Of a DNA stretch of 64,000 nt, positions 21,522-29,363 are shown in pieces. Location: assembly GCF_003351225.1 (NCBI RefSeq), contig NZ_QQSY01000003.1:483158-547157 (forward strand), written 5' to 3'. Under the pieces are notes generated by a model. The model did not search any database, had not been told where the DNA came from, and was given only the letters and a program-made list of their open reading frames with translations. This DNA is from Dyella solisilvae (GTDB lineage: Bacteria; Pseudomonadota; Gammaproteobacteria; Xanthomonadales; Rhodanobacteraceae). The translations under genes and the position numbers were made by a program. The first letter of the stretch is position 1; each line of letters begins with the position of its first letter.

Positions 21522-22895
21522 ATGGCGCTTACCCCGGCCCGCACCATGCCAGGCGTGCTCGAGCTGTTGCCGCTCGACCAGATCGCGTTCCAGCGCATGC
21601 TCGACGTGATCCGCCGCAACTATGAGCGCTTTGGATTCCTGCCGGTCGAGACGCCGGTCATCGAATTCTCCGACGTGCTGTTGACCAAGACCGGCGGCGA
21701 GACCGAGCGCCAGGTGTATTTCGTGCAGTCCACCGGCGCGCTGGAGCAGGGCGAGAAGCCGGACCTGGCGCTGCGCTTTGACCTCACGGTGCCGCTGGCC
21801 CGCTACGTGGCCGAACACGAGCACGACCTGTCGTTCCCGTTCCGCCGCTACCAGATGCAGCGCGTCTACCGTGGCGAGCGCGCCCAGCGCGGCCGCTTCC
21901 GCGAGTTCTACCAGTGCGACATCGACGTCATCGGCAAGGACAACCTGTCGGTGCGCTATGACGCCGAGCTGCCCGCGGTGATCTACAGCGTGTTCCGCGA
22001 GCTGGACATCGGCCCCTTCACCATCCAGCTCAACAACCGCAAGCTGATGCGCGGCTTCTTCGAGAGCCTGGGCGTGGCCGACAGCGAGCAGCAGACCCTG
22101 GTGCTGCGCGAGGTGGACAAGCTGGACAAGCGCGGCGCCGACTATGTGCGCGACACGCTCACTGGCGAGCAGTTCGGCCTGAGCATCGAGACGGCGCAGA
22201 AAATCCTCGATTTCGTGCAGGTGCGCTCCACTTCGCTGCAGGACGCGTTCGACAAGCTCGATGCGCTTGGCGCCGGCCCGGAAGCGATGGAGCAGGGCCG
22301 CGCCGAGCTGAAGGAAGTGCTGGGCCTGATCCGCGACTTCGGCGTGCCCGAGACGCATTTCGTGCTCAACCTCTCGATTGCGCGCGGTCTCGACTACTAC
22401 ACCGGCACGGTCTACGAGACCACGCTGAACGACCATCCGCAGATCGGCTCGATCTGCTCGGGCGGCCGCTATGAAAACCTGGCCAGCCAGTACACCAAGT
22501 CCAAGCTGCCGGGCGTGGGCATTTCGATTGGCCTGACCCGCCTGTACTGGCAGCTGCGCGACGCCGGCCTGATCGCCACCGGGCAGAGCACGGTCGACGT
22601 GCTGGTCACGCAGATGGACGAGAAGCAGTTGCCTGCCTATCTCGCGCTGGCCAGCGAGCTGCGCGGCGCCGGCATCGCCACCGAAGTGGTGCTGGAAGGC
22701 GGCAAGCTTGGCAAGCAGTTCAAGTACGCCGACCGCGCGGGCATTCGCTTCGTGATCGTGCTGGGCGAGGACGAACTCGCCAAGGGCGTGGTCACCGTCA
22801 AGGATCTGCGCCGCGAGGACCAGTTCGAAGTGCAGCGCTCCGAACTGATCAAGGCGCTGCGGGTCGAACTGGCGCAGGCTGAAGTCGGCCGCTGA
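21522..22895 (+). CDS. hisS: Histidyl-tRNA synthetase
   Basis: A class II aminoacyl-tRNA synthetase charging tRNA-His, 457 residues. Visible motifs: [24 protein letters not shown] near the N-terminus, class II motif 2 around [25 protein letters not shown], the histidine-A motif [11 protein letters not shown], and motif 3 ([13 protein letters not shown]). The C-terminal anticodon-binding domain follows. The length is somewhat above the bacterial norm of about 425. A 14-bp palindrome CCGCCAGCTGGCGG lies 40 bases upstream of the ATG in the leader. Confidence 0.95.
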   Translation: MALTPARTMPGVLELLPLDQIAFQRMLDVIRRNYERFGFLPVETPVIEFSDVLLTKTGGETERQVYFVQSTGALEQGEKPDLALRFDLTVPLARYVAEHEHDLSFPFRRYQMQRVYRGERAQRGRFREFYQCDIDVIGKDNLSVRYDAELPAVIYSVFRELDIGPFTIQLNNRKLMRGFFESLGVADSEQQTLVLREVDKLDKRGADYVRDTLTGEQFGLSIETAQKILDFVQVRSTSLQDAFDKLDALGAGPEAMEQGRAELKEVLGLIRDFGVPETHFVLNLSIARGLDYYTGTVYETTLNDHPQIGSICSGGRYENLASQYTKSKLPGVGISIGLTRLYWQLRDAGLIATGQSTVDVLVTQMDEKQLPAYLALASELRGAGIATEVVLEGGKLGKQFKYADRAGIRFVIVLGEDELAKGVVTVKDLRREDQFEVQRSELIKALRVELAQAEVGR

Positions 22896-22980
22896 GCGCC
22901 GACTTCCTCCGATGCATCGCCGCGTCCCCACCGCGGCCTTATACAACCTGATCAGAGGCCCGTCCGGGCTGGAGCCAAGC

Positions 22981-24873
22981 ATGACTGCAAAGACGATACT
23001 CCTGGACGGCAACAGCCTCACCCGCGAGCAGCTGGTGGCCGTGGCGCGCCAGGGCCTGCGCGTGGAGCTCGACGAGACGCAACTGCATCGCGTGCAGCGT
23101 GCCGCTGATTTTCTCGCCGAGAAAGTGAGCTGCGGCGAGCCGACCTATGGCGTCACCACCGGTTTCGGCAGCAACGCCGACAAGCTGCTGGGCGCGCATC
23201 GACTGCGCGACGAGCTGCCGGGAGGCAACCCGGGCAAGCCGGAAGGCACGCTGCTGGAAGAGCTGCAGCACAACCTGATCACCACGCATGCCGTGTGCGT
23301 GGGCAAGCCGTTCGCGACCGACGTGGTGCGCGCGATGCTGGTGATCCGCATCAACACCCTGATGCGCGGACATTCGGGCATTCGCGTCGAGACTTTGAAG
23401 GCGCTGACGGCGATGCTCAACGCTGACGTCGTGCCGGTGGTGCCTGAGAAGGGTTCGGTCGGCGCCAGTGGCGACCTTGCGCCGCTGTCGCACCTGGCCA
23501 TCGTGCTGCTGGGTGGCGGCGAGGCGTTCTACCAGGGCGAGCGTCTGGCGGGCGCCGAGGCGCTCAAGCGCGCCGGGCTGACGCCGATCCGTCTGTCGTT
23601 CAAGGAAGGCCTGGCGCTCAACAACGGCACTGCGCAGATGCTCGCCACCGCGACGCTGGCGCTGGACGATCTCGAGAACCTGCTCGACGTGGCCGATCTC
23701 GCCGCCGCAATGACGCTCGACGCCTTCGCCGGCCGCAGCGGCGCGCTGCGCCCTGAGGTGCACGCGCTGCGCCCGCATCCGGGGCAGGTCGCGACCGCCG
23801 AGCACGTGCGTGTGCTGCTCGATGGCAGCACGCTGGTGGACATCCCCTATCACCTCGTGCCGCGCTTCAAGCAGTGGTCGGCCGAGGCGTGGGCGGATCC
23901 GGCCGACCAGGCGCTCACCTTCGACATCGGCTGGGACTGGGTGCCGGCCAATCAGCGCCACGGCCGCGAGGCCTTCTATGCGCGCTTCCTGCCGTTCAAG
24001 GGCGGCAAGAAGCACCAGCCGCAGGATGCCTACTGCCTGCGCTGCATGCCGCAGGTGCACGGCGCGGTGCGCGATGCGTGGGCGCAAGCCTGCCGCGTGA
24101 TCGACATCGAGCTCAATGCAGTCACCGACAATCCGCTGATCTTCCCGGATGCCGAGAACGCGCAGTTCATCGAGGAACAGGTGATCTCGGCGGGCCATTT
24201 CCATGGCATGCCGCTGGCGTTGGCGATGAGTTACGTGAAGGCGGCGATTCCGGTGCTCGCCTCGATCTCCGAGCGTCGCCTCAACAAGCTGGTCGACCCG
24301 GCCACCAACGACGGCCTGCCGGCCTTCCTCACCGGCAACGAGGACGGCACCGACTCGGGCTTCATGATCGTGCAGTACACCGCCGCAGCCCTGGTCAACG
24401 ACCTGGCCACGCGTGCGCATCCGGCCAGCGTGTACTCGGTGCCGACCAGCGCGAACGCGGAAGACCACGTGTCGATGGGCGCGAACGAAGCGCGTCATGT
24501 GCTGGAGATGATGGAAGACCTCGGCCACGTGATCGCGCTGGAGCTCTACACCGCCGCGCAGGCGCTGGACTTCCGCCAGACCATGCTCAACGCGGCCCGT
24601 CGCCTGGCGGCGCGCGGCGATTGGCAGACGCTGGCTGGCAAGGTGGCCAACGCACCGCGCGAAGGTCATCCGCACTACGCGCAATTTGCCGAGGAAGTGC
24701 GGGAGCTCACCTCGGCGCTGGCGAACGTGGGTGATTTCCACGCGGGCGCCGTCGTGCGCAAGGCGCATGACACGTTGCGCGAGCACATCAGTTTTATGTC
24801 GCGCGATCGCGCGATGGATGGGGATGTGCGCAAGGTGTGTGAGTTGGTGCGGCAGCGGGCGTTTGAGGCCTGA
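22981..24873 (+). CDS. Histidine/aromatic ammonia-lyase family protein, enlarged
   Basis: A 630-residue member of the MIO-dependent lyases, which remove ammonia from histidine, phenylalanine or tyrosine. The Ala-Ser-Gly triad that cyclises to MIO is A162-S163-G164 in GSVGASGDLAPLSH. Other family blocks are NLITTHAVCVG, QDAYCLRCMPQVHG and ANAEDHVSMG; retention of Glu in the last is histidase-like. Bacterial HutH has about 510 residues. The excess is partly an extra 50-60 residues at about 286-346 (starting DIPYHLVPRFKQW) and a longer loop near 70-92. I chose the ATG with GGAGCC upstream; an ATG 23 codons earlier is possible. No other hut gene is nearby, so histidine use is unproven. Confidence 0.85.
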   Translation: MTAKTILLDGNSLTREQLVAVARQGLRVELDETQLHRVQRAADFLAEKVSCGEPTYGVTTGFGSNADKLLGAHRLRDELPGGNPGKPEGTLLEELQHNLITTHAVCVGKPFATDVVRAMLVIRINTLMRGHSGIRVETLKALTAMLNADVVPVVPEKGSVGASGDLAPLSHLAIVLLGGGEAFYQGERLAGAEALKRAGLTPIRLSFKEGLALNNGTAQMLATATLALDDLENLLDVADLAAAMTLDAFAGRSGALRPEVHALRPHPGQVATAEHVRVLLDGSTLVDIPYHLVPRFKQWSAEAWADPADQALTFDIGWDWVPANQRHGREAFYARFLPFKGGKKHQPQDAYCLRCMPQVHGAVRDAWAQACRVIDIELNAVTDNPLIFPDAENAQFIEEQVISAGHFHGMPLALAMSYVKAAIPVLASISERRLNKLVDPATNDGLPAFLTGNEDGTDSGFMIVQYTAAALVNDLATRAHPASVYSVPTSANAEDHVSMGANEARHVLEMMEDLGHVIALELYTAAQALDFRQTMLNAARRLAARGDWQTLAGKVANAPREGHPHYAQFAEEVRELTSALANVGDFHAGAVVRKAHDTLREHISFMSRDRAMDGDVRKVCELVRQRAFEA

Positions 24874-25072
24874 TTTGGGTTTGCTCTCGCAGGGCGGGGT
24901 GGTGCGGTAGGGCCTCAACGGACGGGCCTTGCTCTTCATTCCGCTCAGGCGTTGATAAGGATCACCTCCTCAGTCCTGTTTGTCATCCCGGCGAAGTCAG
25001 AGCGAAGGGTGGAGCGTGGAGAAAGCCCGCAGGGCGGGTCCGAAGAACATCCTTGCCTCGCGCTCACACGGC

Positions 25073-25100
25073 CGTCATCCCAGCGAAGGCTGGGATCCAG
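25073..25100. repeat. REP-type hairpin, single copy
   Basis: CGTCATCCCAGC, then GAAG, then GCTGGGATCCAG. The inner arms ATCCCAGC (25077-25084) and GCTGGGAT (25089-25096) pair perfectly over a 4-base loop. It has the same layout (CGTCAT-hairpin-CCAG) as the doublets at 52.0 and 60.4 kb, with T-C-C-C instead of T-T-C-C in the stem. Confidence 0.75.
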
Positions 25101-25189
25101 TGACTTTGGCTCTTGGTTCTGTGCATGGCGTTCCCGCCAGCGTGCCGCCTACGCGGCGGGCGTTTCGATCGTCTGCCGACGCTCGAGTC

Positions 25190-25219
25190 ACTTTTCTTTT
25201 GCTGGCCCAAAAGAAAAGT
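25190..25219. repeat. Perfect 12-bp inverted repeat, A/T-rich
   Basis: ACTTTTCTTTTG (25190-25201) and CAAAAGAAAAGT (25208-25219) are exact inverted complements with a 6-base spacer CTGGCC. The low GC content stands out from the surroundings. Hairpins of this look are common between genes in Xanthomonadales, which I recall rather than can show here. Confidence 0.75.
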
Positions 25220-25320
25220 AACCACCGAGATGGTGGCAATGCCCAAAGAAAACGGCCTTAAAGGCTCGTAGCGATATGTGGGATACGAGCGCTGCGGAGT
25301 GGGGCCAGCCGGATCGGTGA

Positions 25321-25458
25321 CGTGCTACCTCAGGGACAGTGGCTACCCCGCAACGCGCCACGCGCAGAGGGGGCGCAGCGCTGCGTCGCATACAAGCCCG
25401 GATGACTGCGGCAGGCCGAATTCGTCGCGTGCCACCTCACGGACAGCGGCTACACCGC
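25321..25458. repeat. Two direct copies of a 31-bp sequence
   Basis: Bases 25321-25351 and 25428-25458 match at 27 of 31 positions; both contain CGTGCYACCTCA, GGACAG and GGCTAC. They are spaced 107 bases start to start. They could be two units of a decayed intergenic element. Confidence 0.6.
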
Positions 25459-25627
25459 GGGGCGTCGTCGTACTGAGGACTTAAGGCAGTCAGAGTTGCC
25501 GGGAGTCGTCTCGCGGCTTGCTTGCCAAGGGGCGATCGAAAGCGCGCGTAGCCTGTGCTCAGTCAACTTTCTGTTGGAAGTGGGAGATCCTTCGAAGCTT
25601 CTCGTCGGAGCGCGACCTGTGCGCGAC

Positions 25628-26251
25628 TCATGGCCGCCGCAGTTGCCGGCCAAGCTGCCGCGCCGCCCAGCCCAGCCAGAGCAGTATCAGCACGATCAGC
25701 AGCTTCTGCATGAGGCCTTGCGGCAGTCCCCTCGCCAGTGCCAGCGACCACATCTGCACGAAGGCCAGCCACGCCAGCAGCAGGCCGCCGAAACCTCCTT
25801 CGCGCATGAGCGGATCACGTTGCCAGCGCGACGACAGCAGCAACATGCCCATCGCCAGGCAGAGGAAGGTGGTTTGCGCCGCCAGGCTGTGGATCAGTGC
25901 GGCCAGTGCTTCCCGTGGCGTGCCCTGGTAGAGCACGGTGATCGCCACCAGTGGCAGCGCCATGGCGGCGATAGCGAATAGCGCGCTGGCCAGGCCGCTA
26001 CGCAGCGGCGGCGATGTGGCGCCATAGCTGGCCCATGCGAGGCCCGCCAGCGCCGTGGCCATGAGGTAGTAGGCGGCGCGCAACCACCCGCCGCCGGGGC
26101 CTCTCAGGTAGGCGCTGAGTGGCATGGCGATCGGGTCGAGGTCGCTGCGTGTCCATTGCAGCGTCAGCGCGGTAACGGCGAAATAGGCGATCGCCGCCAG
26201 CAGCAGGGCAATGGGGAGTCGCGTGGGCCATCCGGGGTTGGCGTAAGGCAA
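25628..26251 (-). CDS. DUF998-like integral membrane protein
   Basis: A 207-residue protein with about six hydrophobic helices and little else. The first helix (LPIALLLAAIAYFAVTAL), the loop with a conserved-looking SDLDPIAMPLSAY and the GxxR-type loops are compatible with the DUF998 family. It lies just downstream of the DHA2 transporter on the same strand (21-base gap) and is probably the last gene of the MarR-regulated unit. Function unknown. Confidence 0.7.
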   Translation of the reverse strand: MPYANPGWPTRLPIALLLAAIAYFAVTALTLQWTRSDLDPIAMPLSAYLRGPGGGWLRAAYYLMATALAGLAWASYGATSPPLRSGLASALFAIAAMALPLVAITVLYQGTPREALAALIHSLAAQTTFLCLAMGMLLLSSRWQRDPLMREGGFGGLLLAWLAFVQMWSLALARGLPQGLMQKLLIVLILLWLGWAARQLGRQLRRP

Positions 26252-26272
26252 GCGGGGCTCTCCGTCGGGCGG

Positions 26273-27814
26273 TTACTCGGCGGCGGGCGCCGGCGCGTGG
26301 TGGTGATCGCGCAGCGGATGTTCCGGCATGAGCATGATCGCCAGCAGCGCGCACGCCACGATGCACGTGCCGACCAGGAAGGTGGTGGCGATCGCGTGCC
26401 GGTACATCATCAGCACGGCGTCCTGGATATGCGGCGCCATGGCGTGGGCCGGCGATACCTGGCCTTCGCCCGCCATCGCCACGCTTGGCGCCTGGCCGCC
26501 GTTGAGGCGGCGGAGTTGCCACCCGAGGATGGCGCCCGAGCCCGCCACGCCGATCAAGCCGCCCAGCGAGCGGAAGAAAGCCAGCGTGGCGGTGCCCACG
26601 CCCCGATGGAACGGGGGCAGGGCGTTTTGTACTGCGATCGTCATGTTAGGCATCACCAGGCCGAGGCCCAGTCCGAGCGATAGCATGGACGGCTCGATCA
26701 CCAGCAGGCCTTGCGACGTCGCCGCGCTCCAGGCCAGCACGGCAAACGCGAGCGTGGCGATGGTCAGGCCAGTTACCTGCGCCGGCTTGTAGCGGCCCGA
26801 GCGCACCAGCAGGCGGCCGTTGAGCAGCGAGGAAAGCGCGATGCCGGCCATCAGCGGGCCGGTGAGCAGGCCAGAGCGCGAGGGGCTCACGCCCATCACC
26901 AGCTGGAAGAACAGCGGAAAGAACAGGCTGGCGCCCAGCAGGCCCATGAAGGTCAGGGCCAGCACCGTGCACGCGATCACGAACAGTTTGTTGTGGAACA
27001 GCTCCAGCGGCAGCACCGGCTCGGGCTCATGTTTGACGTGCCGCACGAACAGCGTGCCGGTGACGATCGCACAGGCGGCGAAGCCGGCGATCGGCAGGGA
27101 ATCCCACGGCCATGACGAGCCGCCAAGGGTGAGCACCAGTAGCAGCGACACCGTCGCCGCGGTCATCAGCAGCGAACCGAGATAATCGATGCGGCGCTGG
27201 TGCAGGGGCGTGTACTGGCGCAACGAGCGGCCGATCAACACCATAGCCACCGCGCCGATCGGCAGGTTGACGTAGAAGATCCAGTGCCAGGACAGCAGGT
27301 CGGTGATGAGGCCGCCGAGGATCGGTCCCACCACGCTGCAGATGGCGAAGATCGCCGCGATCACGCCCTGCCGGCGACCGCGCTGGGTGGGCGGCACCAT
27401 GTCGCCGATGATGATCTGCGCCAACGGCAGCAGGCCGCCTGCGCCGATGCCCTGGATCGCGCGGAACACGATCAGTTGCGACATGTTTTGCGCCGCGCCG
27501 CTCAGCGCCGAGCCGAGCAGGAACGTGGCGATGGCGATGTAGACCATCGGCTTGCGGCCGTACTGGTCGCTCAGCTTGCCGTACAGCGGCATGGTGGCGG
27601 TGGAGGCGAGCACGTAGGCGGTCACCACCCACGAAAGGTGGGCGATGCCGCCAAGGTCGCTGACGATGCGCGGCAGGGCGGTGGCCACGATGCTCTGGTC
27701 GACCGCGCCCAGTGCAAGCACGGTCACCAGACCAATGAAGACGCGGCGGATTTCCTCGGCGGTCGGCTGGATGTGGGGAGCGCCGGCAGCGGCGGTGGCG
27801 AGGGGAGTTGTCAT
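26273..27814 (-). CDS. DHA2-family (EmrB/QacA) multidrug efflux MFS transporter
   Basis: A 513-residue inner-membrane transporter with about 14 helices, the DHA2 layout. Motif A reads GKLSDQYGRKP between helices 2 and 3, and the first helix ends in the DQSIVATALPRI signature (motif D1) of EmrB/QacA proteins. It should export drugs or other hydrophobic compounds by proton antiport. Its start overlaps the stop of a MarR-type regulator by four bases, a common arrangement for such pumps. No EmrA-type periplasmic partner is adjacent. Confidence 0.9.
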   Translation of the reverse strand: MTTPLATAAAGAPHIQPTAEEIRRVFIGLVTVLALGAVDQSIVATALPRIVSDLGGIAHLSWVVTAYVLASTATMPLYGKLSDQYGRKPMVYIAIATFLLGSALSGAAQNMSQLIVFRAIQGIGAGGLLPLAQIIIGDMVPPTQRGRRQGVIAAIFAICSVVGPILGGLITDLLSWHWIFYVNLPIGAVAMVLIGRSLRQYTPLHQRRIDYLGSLLMTAATVSLLLVLTLGGSSWPWDSLPIAGFAACAIVTGTLFVRHVKHEPEPVLPLELFHNKLFVIACTVLALTFMGLLGASLFFPLFFQLVMGVSPSRSGLLTGPLMAGIALSSLLNGRLLVRSGRYKPAQVTGLTIATLAFAVLAWSAATSQGLLVIEPSMLSLGLGLGLVMPNMTIAVQNALPPFHRGVGTATLAFFRSLGGLIGVAGSGAILGWQLRRLNGGQAPSVAMAGEGQVSPAHAMAPHIQDAVLMMYRHAIATTFLVGTCIVACALLAIMLMPEHPLRDHHHAPAPAAE

Positions 27815-28254
27815 GCGTCGAGTTGGTTCAGGGCGTCGATGGCGGCGCGGATCGCGTCGCGCGAGGCGGGTGGGAGTTGGCCGATGGCCTGGGCGAGGCG
27901 GTCCGTGCGCTGGCGGCGCATGGATTCCACGACGTGGCGCCCGCGCGCGGTGACCATCAGTCCGACGCGGCGCCGGTCGCCGGAGGCAGGCTCGGTGCGT
28001 CGCACCAGGCCGTCGGCTTCCAGCGTCTTGATGTGGCCACTGATGGTGGGGCTGCGCAGCCGTTCCTGTTGCGCAAGCTCGCCCACGCCGATGCCGGGGT
28101 GCTCCAGGATCGTCAGCAGCAGCAGCTTGTGCAGCGGTGAGATGGCGTCATCCTCGTTGCCGCGCCGTAGCTGGCGGATCAGCCGGTGCAGCGCCGCGCG
28201 CAATTGCTCGGCAAGGACCTGGTTGTCGTCCCCGGGGGAGGTGGAGGGTGTCAT
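27811..28254 (-). CDS. MarR-family transcriptional regulator
   Basis: A 147-residue winged-helix protein. The DNA-binding part runs from LLLLTILEHPGIGVGELAQQERLRS through the recognition helix PTISGHIKTLEADGLV to the wing RTEPASGDRRRVGLMVT, the classical MarR pattern. It precedes and overlaps the efflux gene, so it probably represses its own operon until a ligand binds. A perfect inverted repeat lies 17-31 bases upstream of the start codon. Confidence 0.9.
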   Translation of the reverse strand: MTPSTSPGDDNQVLAEQLRAALHRLIRQLRRGNEDDAISPLHKLLLLTILEHPGIGVGELAQQERLRSPTISGHIKTLEADGLVRRTEPASGDRRRVGLMVTARGRHVVESMRRQRTDRLAQAIGQLPPASRDAIRAAIDALNQLDA

Positions 28255-28270
28255 GGCGTCGCGAGACCAT

Positions 28271-28294
28271 TAGGTAGGCTACCTATCTAATATA
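28271..28294 (-). promoter_or_regulatory. Putative MarR operator with overlapping -10
   Basis: TAGGTA (28271-28276) and TACCTA (28280-28285) form a perfect inverted repeat with a 3-base spacer. On the minus strand the sequence TATATT (28289-28294), a good -10 element, lies directly upstream, so the repeat falls at the expected transcription start. This fits autorepression. No good -35 is seen. Confidence 0.55.
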
Positions 28295-28363
28295 TCCGGC
28301 GATGCCCCGGGCTGGCGAGTGCCCGGCGAAGGCAGATCGAAAAACGTTCAGCGCCCGCTGTGT

Positions 28364-28804
28364 CTACAGGCCGAACCAGTCGAGATGCGGTTCGTGCGGC
28401 AGGCTTCCGGGGTAGGAGAAGAAGGTGGCTGCCGCCAGGTCGAGCAGGCGTTGGTCGATGTCGTGCAAGTTGAGATCTGCTGCGCGGCTGGCGACCTGTT
28501 CGAGCACGTGGCCCAGGGCGAGGGTATAGGCGTCCTGCAGGGCCGCATTGGCGCGGTAGGCTTCGTGCCGGATGCCGGCCGCCAGCGCAATGGCGGCAAC
28601 CGCCAGTTTGTGCGGACGCGGACCGGGCTTTCCTTCGAACAGCGTCGGTCGCTGCGCCCAAACTTGCGACACCAGATGCTCGGCCAGCTCCCGGGGTTGG
28701 CCTTCGAGCACGCCGTATTCGACCTGTCGCGCCAGCAGCAGCTCGATCACAGCCGCGGCCTGGGCGCGGGCGAGCCCGCTGCCTATGTCTCCGAAAAATC
28801 CCAT
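28364..28804 (-). CDS. Hypothetical protein, 146 residues
   Basis: I do not recognise a family. The product starts MGFFGDIGSGLARAQAAAVIELLLARQVEYGVLE, is mostly helical and Ala/Leu-rich, lacks a signal peptide, and has a C-terminus rich in aromatics (FFSYPGSLPHEPHLDWFGL). The start is the ATG with GAGGGGA eight bases upstream; the frame is open 67 codons further but without a site. It sits between the MarR operon and the divergent his operon regulator. Confidence 0.6.
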   Translation of the reverse strand: MGFFGDIGSGLARAQAAAVIELLLARQVEYGVLEGQPRELAEHLVSQVWAQRPTLFEGKPGPRPHKLAVAAIALAAGIRHEAYRANAALQDAYTLALGHVLEQVASRAADLNLHDIDQRLLDLAAATFFSYPGSLPHEPHLDWFGL

Positions 28805-28967
28805 GGATTCCCCTCGTGACTGCGATTCGGCGGTGACTTTTCTTGCATCCAGCTTGCGTGGCACGGGGGATTCTCGCAAGAAATCACTGGCTCGGGGAGG
28901 CGTAATGCACCGGCCAAAAGCCATACGTCGCCTGAACCGCTGCGACACACCGGCGTCCCGCGGCCGC

Positions 28968-28996
28968 TTGCTGCACTGCGGGAGATGCCCTATCAT
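28968..28996 (+). promoter_or_regulatory. Promoter of the his regulator and operon
   Basis: TTGCTG (28968-28973) and TATCAT (28991-28996) are 17 bases apart; the -10 matches the consensus at five of six positions. Transcription should start near 29003, immediately before the palindromic operator. The expected leader is only about 25 bases, with no Shine-Dalgarno sequence and no room for a histidine attenuator. Confidence 0.6.
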
Positions 28997-29005
28997 GCGC
29001 TCCAT

Positions 29006-29025
29006 TGTATTAACGCGTTAGTACA
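29006..29025 (+). promoter_or_regulatory. TrpR-type palindromic operator of the his operon
   Basis: The 20-base sequence TGTATTAACGCGTTAGTACA is a palindrome except for one mismatched pair. Its ends (GTAyTA...TArTAC) resemble E. coli trp operators. It sits between the predicted start of transcription and the ATG at 29028 of a TrpR-family regulator, so the regulator probably binds here and represses the whole his operon. Confidence 0.7.
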
Positions 29026-29027
29026 TT

Positions 29028-29363
29028 ATGAAGCGTCGATCGATCGATCCCGAGACCCCTGCAGAGTCCGCCGAGCGCAGCCTGTGCGACGCGCTGCTGT
29101 CGCTCAAGAACGCCGATGAAATGTCGGCCTTCCTGCACGACCTGTGCACGCCGGCCGAGCTGGAGGTGATGGTCGACCGCTGGCGAGTGGTGCCGTTCCT
29201 GCTAGAGGGCGTGTCCTATCGCGAAATCCACGAGCGCACCGCGGTGAGCATCACCACGATTGGACGCGTTGCGCGCTATATCAACCAGGGCAGTGGCGGC
29301 TATGTGGCCGCCGCCGCCCGCGCCGCCCGTCGCAAGGCGACCGCAAAGAAGGCAAAAGCATGA
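29028..29363 (+). CDS. TrpR/YerC-family transcriptional regulator of the his operon
   Basis: A 111-residue protein of the TrpR/YerC/YecD family. The core RSLCDALLSLKNADEMSAFLHDLCTPAELEVMVDRW leads into the helix-turn-helix VSYREIHERTAVSITTIGRVARYI (about 64-87). The tail is lysine/alanine-rich. Position as first gene of the histidine operon, with an ATGA overlap to hisG and an operator on its own start, supports a role as the histidine-biosynthesis repressor; the ligand (histidine or another signal) is inferred. TrpR itself would be expected near trp genes. Confidence 0.85.
   Translation: MKRRSIDPETPAESAERSLCDALLSLKNADEMSAFLHDLCTPAELEVMVDRWRVVPFLLEGVSYREIHERTAVSITTIGRVARYINQGSGGYVAAAARAARRKATAKKAKA

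Larger units (their letters stand above)
24874..25627. other. 754-bp intergenic region with repeats, no gene seen
   Basis: No frame here has convincing coding character or a good ribosome site. The region contains a degenerate REP half (about 24982-24997), a REP hairpin at 25073-25100, a perfect 12-bp A/T-rich inverted repeat at 25190-25219, and two copies of a 31-bp sequence at 25321 and 25428. It separates the ammonia-lyase (rightward) from a leftward gene, so it lies downstream of both and need not hold promoters. Confidence 0.6.

Noticed and set aside
22939-24939. Minus-strand frame opposite the ammonia-lyase
   Set aside because: Shadow of the lyase gene; Arg/His-rich and without family features.
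28996-29030. Histidine attenuator leader before the his operon
   Set aside because: The predicted leader is about 25 bases with no run of His codons; control by the operator is a better fit.
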